Shown here piece after piece: positions 61,337 through 64,000 of a DNA stretch of 64,000 nt. Source of the DNA: Cryobacterium arcticum (GTDB lineage Bacteria > Actinomycetota > Actinomycetes > Actinomycetales > Microbacteriaceae); the NCBI RefSeq assembly GCF_001679725.1, contig NZ_CP016282.1, positions 1,612,001-1,676,000 of the forward strand. Reading direction: 5' to 3'. Each line of letters begins with the position of its first letter. The first letter of the stretch is position 1. A program made the position numbers and the translations under genes. The notes beneath the pieces are model-generated. The model saw only the letters and a program-made list of their open reading frames with translations. It had not been told where the DNA came from and searched no databases.

Positions 61337-62422
61337 ATGACGCAAGCCCCGCTTTCCCCGTTCACCCGCCGCACTGTCAAGCGCCTCGGCCAGGGCGTGG
61401 CCGTCGCCGCCGCTCTCACCCTGCTGCTCACCTCCTGCGCAAGCGACGCCGGCTCCGACTCGGCTTCCGGCGAGGACGCCTCGTTCGGCGACGCGAGCAT
61501 CCAGCTCTCCTGGATCAAGAACACCGAGTTCATGGGCGAGTTCGTCGCCGACGACGCCGGGTACTTCACCGACGCGGGCTTCGACTCCGTCGACCTGGTT
61601 CCCGGCCCGGCATCGGCCGAGGCCGGCGTCATCTCCGGCAACGTCGACCTGGGCATCGGCAACGCCATCTCCACCGGCACCGTCATCGCCGAGGAGGGCG
61701 CCCCGCTGAAGATCATCGGCGCGACGTACCAGAAGAACCCCTTCACCATCCTCTCGCTCAAGGGCGTCGGAAACATCGCCAGCCTGGCCGACCTCAAGGG
61801 CAAGACCATCGGCGTGCAGGCCAGCAACCAGAGCCTGTGGGACGCGTTCCTCAAGGTGAACGAGATCGACCCGTCCACCATCACCGTGGTGCCGGTGGAG
61901 TACGACCCGACCCCGCTGTTCAACGGCGAGGTCGACGGATGGTTCGCCTACCTCACCAACGAGTCGATCGACGCCGAGCTTGCCGGCCTCGACCCGGTCA
62001 ACCTGCCGCTGGCCGACAACGGCCTGCCGTTCGTCGCCGAGACCTTCACGGCCTCCGACGACGCGATCGCCAACGACCGCGAGAAGCTCAAGGCCCTCCT
62101 GGTCGCCGAGATCAAGGGCTGGTCCGACGCGATCAACGACCCCACCGCCGCGGCGACCCTCACGGTCGACACGTACGGCAAGGACCTCGGCCTGACCATG
62201 GAGAAGGAAACCCGCCAGGCTGAGATCCAGGCCACCGACCTCGTCGTCAGCGACGACACCGCGGCCAACGGACTCTTCACGATCAGCGACGCCCTGCAGC
62301 AGGAATCCCTCAACACGCTGAAGGCCGCGGGCATCGACATCGACGCCAAGTCGCTGTTCGACCTGAGCCTGCTCGCCGAGGTCTACAAGGAGAACCCCGA
62401 CCTCGTCAAGTACAGCAAGTAG
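61337..62422 (+). CDS. ABC transporter substrate-binding lipoprotein (NMT1/SsuA-like)
   Basis: The 361-residue protein has a twin-Arg-containing basic head, a hydrophobic stretch and the lipobox LLTS-Cys at about residue 33, so it is a membrane-tethered binding protein. The mature part begins IQLSWIKNTEFMGEFVADDAGYF (part of the pattern), typical of NMT1/THI5-like and sulfonate-binding proteins. VIAEEGAPLKIIGATYQKNP and LKGKTIGVQ follow. Location in the purine cluster suggests a purine, pyrimidine-like or ureide ligand. ATG 61337 is used. Confidence 0.9.
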   Translation: MTQAPLSPFTRRTVKRLGQGVAVAAALTLLLTSCASDAGSDSASGEDASFGDASIQLSWIKNTEFMGEFVADDAGYFTDAGFDSVDLVPGPASAEAGVISGNVDLGIGNAISTGTVIAEEGAPLKIIGATYQKNPFTILSLKGVGNIASLADLKGKTIGVQASNQSLWDAFLKVNEIDPSTITVVPVEYDPTPLFNGEVDGWFAYLTNESIDAELAGLDPVNLPLADNGLPFVAETFTASDDAIANDREKLKALLVAEIKGWSDAINDPTAAATLTVDTYGKDLGLTMEKETRQAEIQATDLVVSDDTAANGLFTISDALQQESLNTLKAAGIDIDAKSLFDLSLLAEVYKENPDLVKYSK

Positions 62423-62509
62423 TCTCCGCACCAATCAGTACCGCAGCACCTCACCCGCTGCACGCAACCAGCACCAACTCGCTAGTCGCACCACCACTCG
62501 GCATCATTG

Positions 62510-62538
62510 CGGCACCCGTCTCCTGGAGGCGGGTGCCG
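62510..62538 (+). terminator. Attenuating hairpin between binding-protein and ATPase genes
   Basis: Arms cggcacccgtctcc (62510-62523) and ggaggcgggtgccg (62525-62538) pair at 13 of 14 positions. No T-run follows. Such hairpins often reduce expression of ATPase and permease relative to the binding protein. Confidence 0.6.
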
Positions 62539-62591
62539 TCGGCGATACTGGGTATCCGGTCCCCGACGACGCCCAGTAAGGAATGTACGAC

Positions 62592-63425
62592 GTGAGTACG
62601 ATCGACACCGGCCCGGCGGCCCCCACTTCGGCCACCACCTCGGGAACCGGGCTGCACATCTCGGAGCTCCACAAGACCTTCTCGGTCGGCCGCAAGGAGG
62701 TTGTCGCGCTCGACAACGCCAACCTGCACACCGACAAGGGCAGCTTCCTGTCCCTGCTCGGCCCCTCCGGCTGTGGCAAGTCCACCATCCTGCGCATCCT
62801 GGCCGGCCTGGAGAATCCCACCAGCGGCACGACGCGCGTCGACGGCAAGAGCCCCGCCGAGCTCCGCAGCGGCCACGAGCTGGGCATCGCGTTCCAGGAC
62901 TCCGCGCTGCTGCCCTGGCGAAGCGTGCGCAGCAACATCAAGCTTCCCTTCGAGGTCGCCCGGATGCCGGTCGACGAGGATTACGTCACCGAACTCATCC
63001 AGCTCGTGGGCCTCACGGGCTTCGAGAAGGCCAAGCCCGCCCAGCTCTCCGGTGGGATGCGCCAGCGTGTCTCGATCGCCCGCTCCCTGGTGCTCAAGCC
63101 CTCGGTGTTGCTCCTCGACGAGCCCTTCGGCGCCCTCGACGACATGACCCGCCAGCGCCTCAACGTGGAGCTTCTGCGCATCTGGACCGAGAAGCCCGCA
63201 ACGACCCTGATGGTCACGCACGGCATCTCCGAGGCCATCTTCCTCTCCGACCAGGTGGCCGTCATGAGCCCCCGGCCCGGCCGTGTCAAAGAGGTCATCG
63301 AGATCGACCTGCCCCGCCCGCGCCTGCCCGAGATGATGCGCACGCCGGAATTCCACGCCCTGCACGACCGGGCCTCCGAACTGCTCTTCGGCGCCGACAC
63401 CGCCGCGGCCTCCGGAGCACACTGA
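62592..63425 (+). CDS. ABC transporter ATP-binding protein (SsuB/TauB type)
   Basis: The 277-residue ATPase has Walker [10 protein letters not shown] at residues 57-65, a Q-loop in [11 protein letters not shown], the signature [15 protein letters not shown], Walker [14 protein letters not shown] and the H-loop in MVTHGISEA. It energises the importer with the binding protein and the following permease. GTG 62592, nine bases after AAGGA, is preferred over ATG 62583, which would touch that site. Its stop overlaps the permease ATG (TGATG). Confidence 0.93.
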   Translation: MSTIDTGPAAPTSATTSGTGLHISELHKTFSVGRKEVVALDNANLHTDKGSFLSLLGPSGCGKSTILRILAGLENPTSGTTRVDGKSPAELRSGHELGIAFQDSALLPWRSVRSNIKLPFEVARMPVDEDYVTELIQLVGLTGFEKAKPAQLSGGMRQRVSIARSLVLKPSVLLLDEPFGALDDMTRQRLNVELLRIWTEKPATTLMVTHGISEAIFLSDQVAVMSPRPGRVKEVIEIDLPRPRLPEMMRTPEFHALHDRASELLFGADTAAASGAH

Positions 63426-64000
63426 TGCCGGTCACCCGTGGCCTGCCCGGTTGGGCCACCGGCCTGATCGGCATCGTCGTCGTCGTGGCCCTCTGGTGGG
63501 TCAGCGCTCTCACGATCTTCCAGAACGCCGGCTCCGTGCCCGGCGGGGCCATTCCCACCCCGGCGGATGTCGTGACGCAGTTCGTCAACGACGGCCTGGG
63601 CTTCTACTGGCCGCACATCACGATGACCCTCAGCGAGGCCGCCCTCGGCTTCCTCTGGGGAAACGGGTTGGCGTTGATCCTGGCCGGCCTGGTGCTGATC
63701 GTGCCGCGCATCGAGAAGATCGCCCTGCAGATCGCCGTGATCACCTACTGCGTGCCCATCGTGGCGATCGGGCCCATCGCCTACATCGTCATCGGGCCGC
63801 CGCGGGGAGACCCGTCCGGCACCGCCGTCTTCCTGGCCGCCCTGTCGGTGTTCTTCACCACCGTGGTCGGCTCCCTCGTGGGGCTCAAGGCGGCCGACCA
63901 GGCCAGCCTCGACCTGGTCAGCGTGTACGGCGGCACCAAGTTCACCCAGCTGCGCAAGGTCAGGCTGATCGCCGGCACCCCCAGCGTGCTCAACGCCCTG
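63425..64000 (+). CDS. ABC transporter permease (SsuC type), 3'-truncated by the window edge
   Basis: The reading frame opens at ATG 63425 and stays open to the last base (192 residues seen). It has an N-terminal membrane segment (GLIGIVVVVALWWVSAL) and the IPTPADVVTQF motif common to SsuC, TauC and ThiX permeases. Further helices and the beginning of the EAA loop follow (DLVSVYGGTKFTQLRKVRLIAGTPSVL region, where the family reads AA-x3-GAS...F-V-LP-A-P). It is the membrane channel of the same importer. Confidence 0.92.
   Translation, partial: MPVTRGLPGWATGLIGIVVVVALWWVSALTIFQNAGSVPGGAIPTPADVVTQFVNDGLGFYWPHITMTLSEAALGFLWGNGLALILAGLVLIVPRIEKIALQIAVITYCVPIVAIGPIAYIVIGPPRGDPSGTAVFLAALSVFFTTVVGSLVGLKAADQASLDLVSVYGGTKFTQLRKVRLIAGTPSVLNAL

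Overview
The window is high-GC DNA with actinobacterial traits: GTG and TTG starts are frequent, genes are tightly coupled by ATGA or GTGA overlaps, a perfect actinobacterial TCGAAC-N4-GTTCGA SOS box is present, clpS is followed by a DUF2017 gene, and there is a DnaE2/DUF6504 pair. The gene set best fits a member of the Microbacteriaceae, possibly Cryobacterium-like. The genus is an inference from gene content and codon style. I found no rRNA, tRNA, CRISPR array or intact mobile element.

Layout. 1-8.2 kb: a VTC-domain protein and a beta-repeat lipoprotein, a holin-like membrane protein, a GntR/MFS pair, an SDR, a membrane-anchored hypothetical and a DUF72 protein. 8.3-12.6 kb: a GlcD-type FAD oxidase, then a three-gene redox operon on the minus strand (ferric-reductase-like protein, FMN-binding protein with a flavinylation motif, ApbE flavin transferase). 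12.7-15.2 kb: a tightly coupled operon of a small three-repeat peptide, a JmjC-type 2-oxoglutarate oxygenase and an Apd1/sucraseferredoxin-like protein. This is the most unusual unit here, because it looks like a modifying enzyme paired with a ribosomally made repeat substrate. 15.3-18.7 kb: pyruvate formate-lyase and its radical SAM activase behind a structured leader. 18.9-24.7 kb: a small membrane protein, a secreted GH5-CBM2 cellulase, a hypothetical protein and a bifunctional penicillin-binding protein. 24.7-28.5 kb: SOS-controlled DUF6504-dnaE2. 28.6-36.9 kb: glutamate decarboxylase, an SDR with a Q-rich head, two coupled glycosyltransferases, clpS-DUF2017 and an exported HNH nuclease.

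37-43.7 kb is an amine module: an IclR regulator, two APC permeases reading divergently, a copper amine oxidase with a His/Cys-rich tail and a small membrane protein. 43.8 kb to the end is dominated by purine and ureide catabolism: formamidase, an AtzH-amidase fusion, ureidoglycine-glyoxylate aminotransferase, allantoate amidohydrolase, an RpiR regulator, a MobA/PucB-like nucleotidyltransferase, OHCU decarboxylase, HIU hydrolase, guanine deaminase, urate oxidase, allantoinase, an Add-family deaminase and an ABC transporter of the SsuABC/NMT1 type. Together these could take guanine and an aminopurine through urate and allantoin to glycine, oxalurate and ammonia. Xanthine dehydrogenase is the one central step missing from the window. 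The cluster is interrupted at 53.0-56.0 kb by a membrane protein, a decayed HNH endonuclease fragment, an SRAP protein, a VOC protein and a DinB-like protein. A TGAAACA-type motif recurs in three separate intergenic regions of the purine cluster and is a candidate shared operator.

Several intergenic spacers hold unusually elaborate inverted repeats (2.7, 36.9, 39.3, 43.7 and 55.4 kb), including an array of 19-bp repeats that switches orientation.
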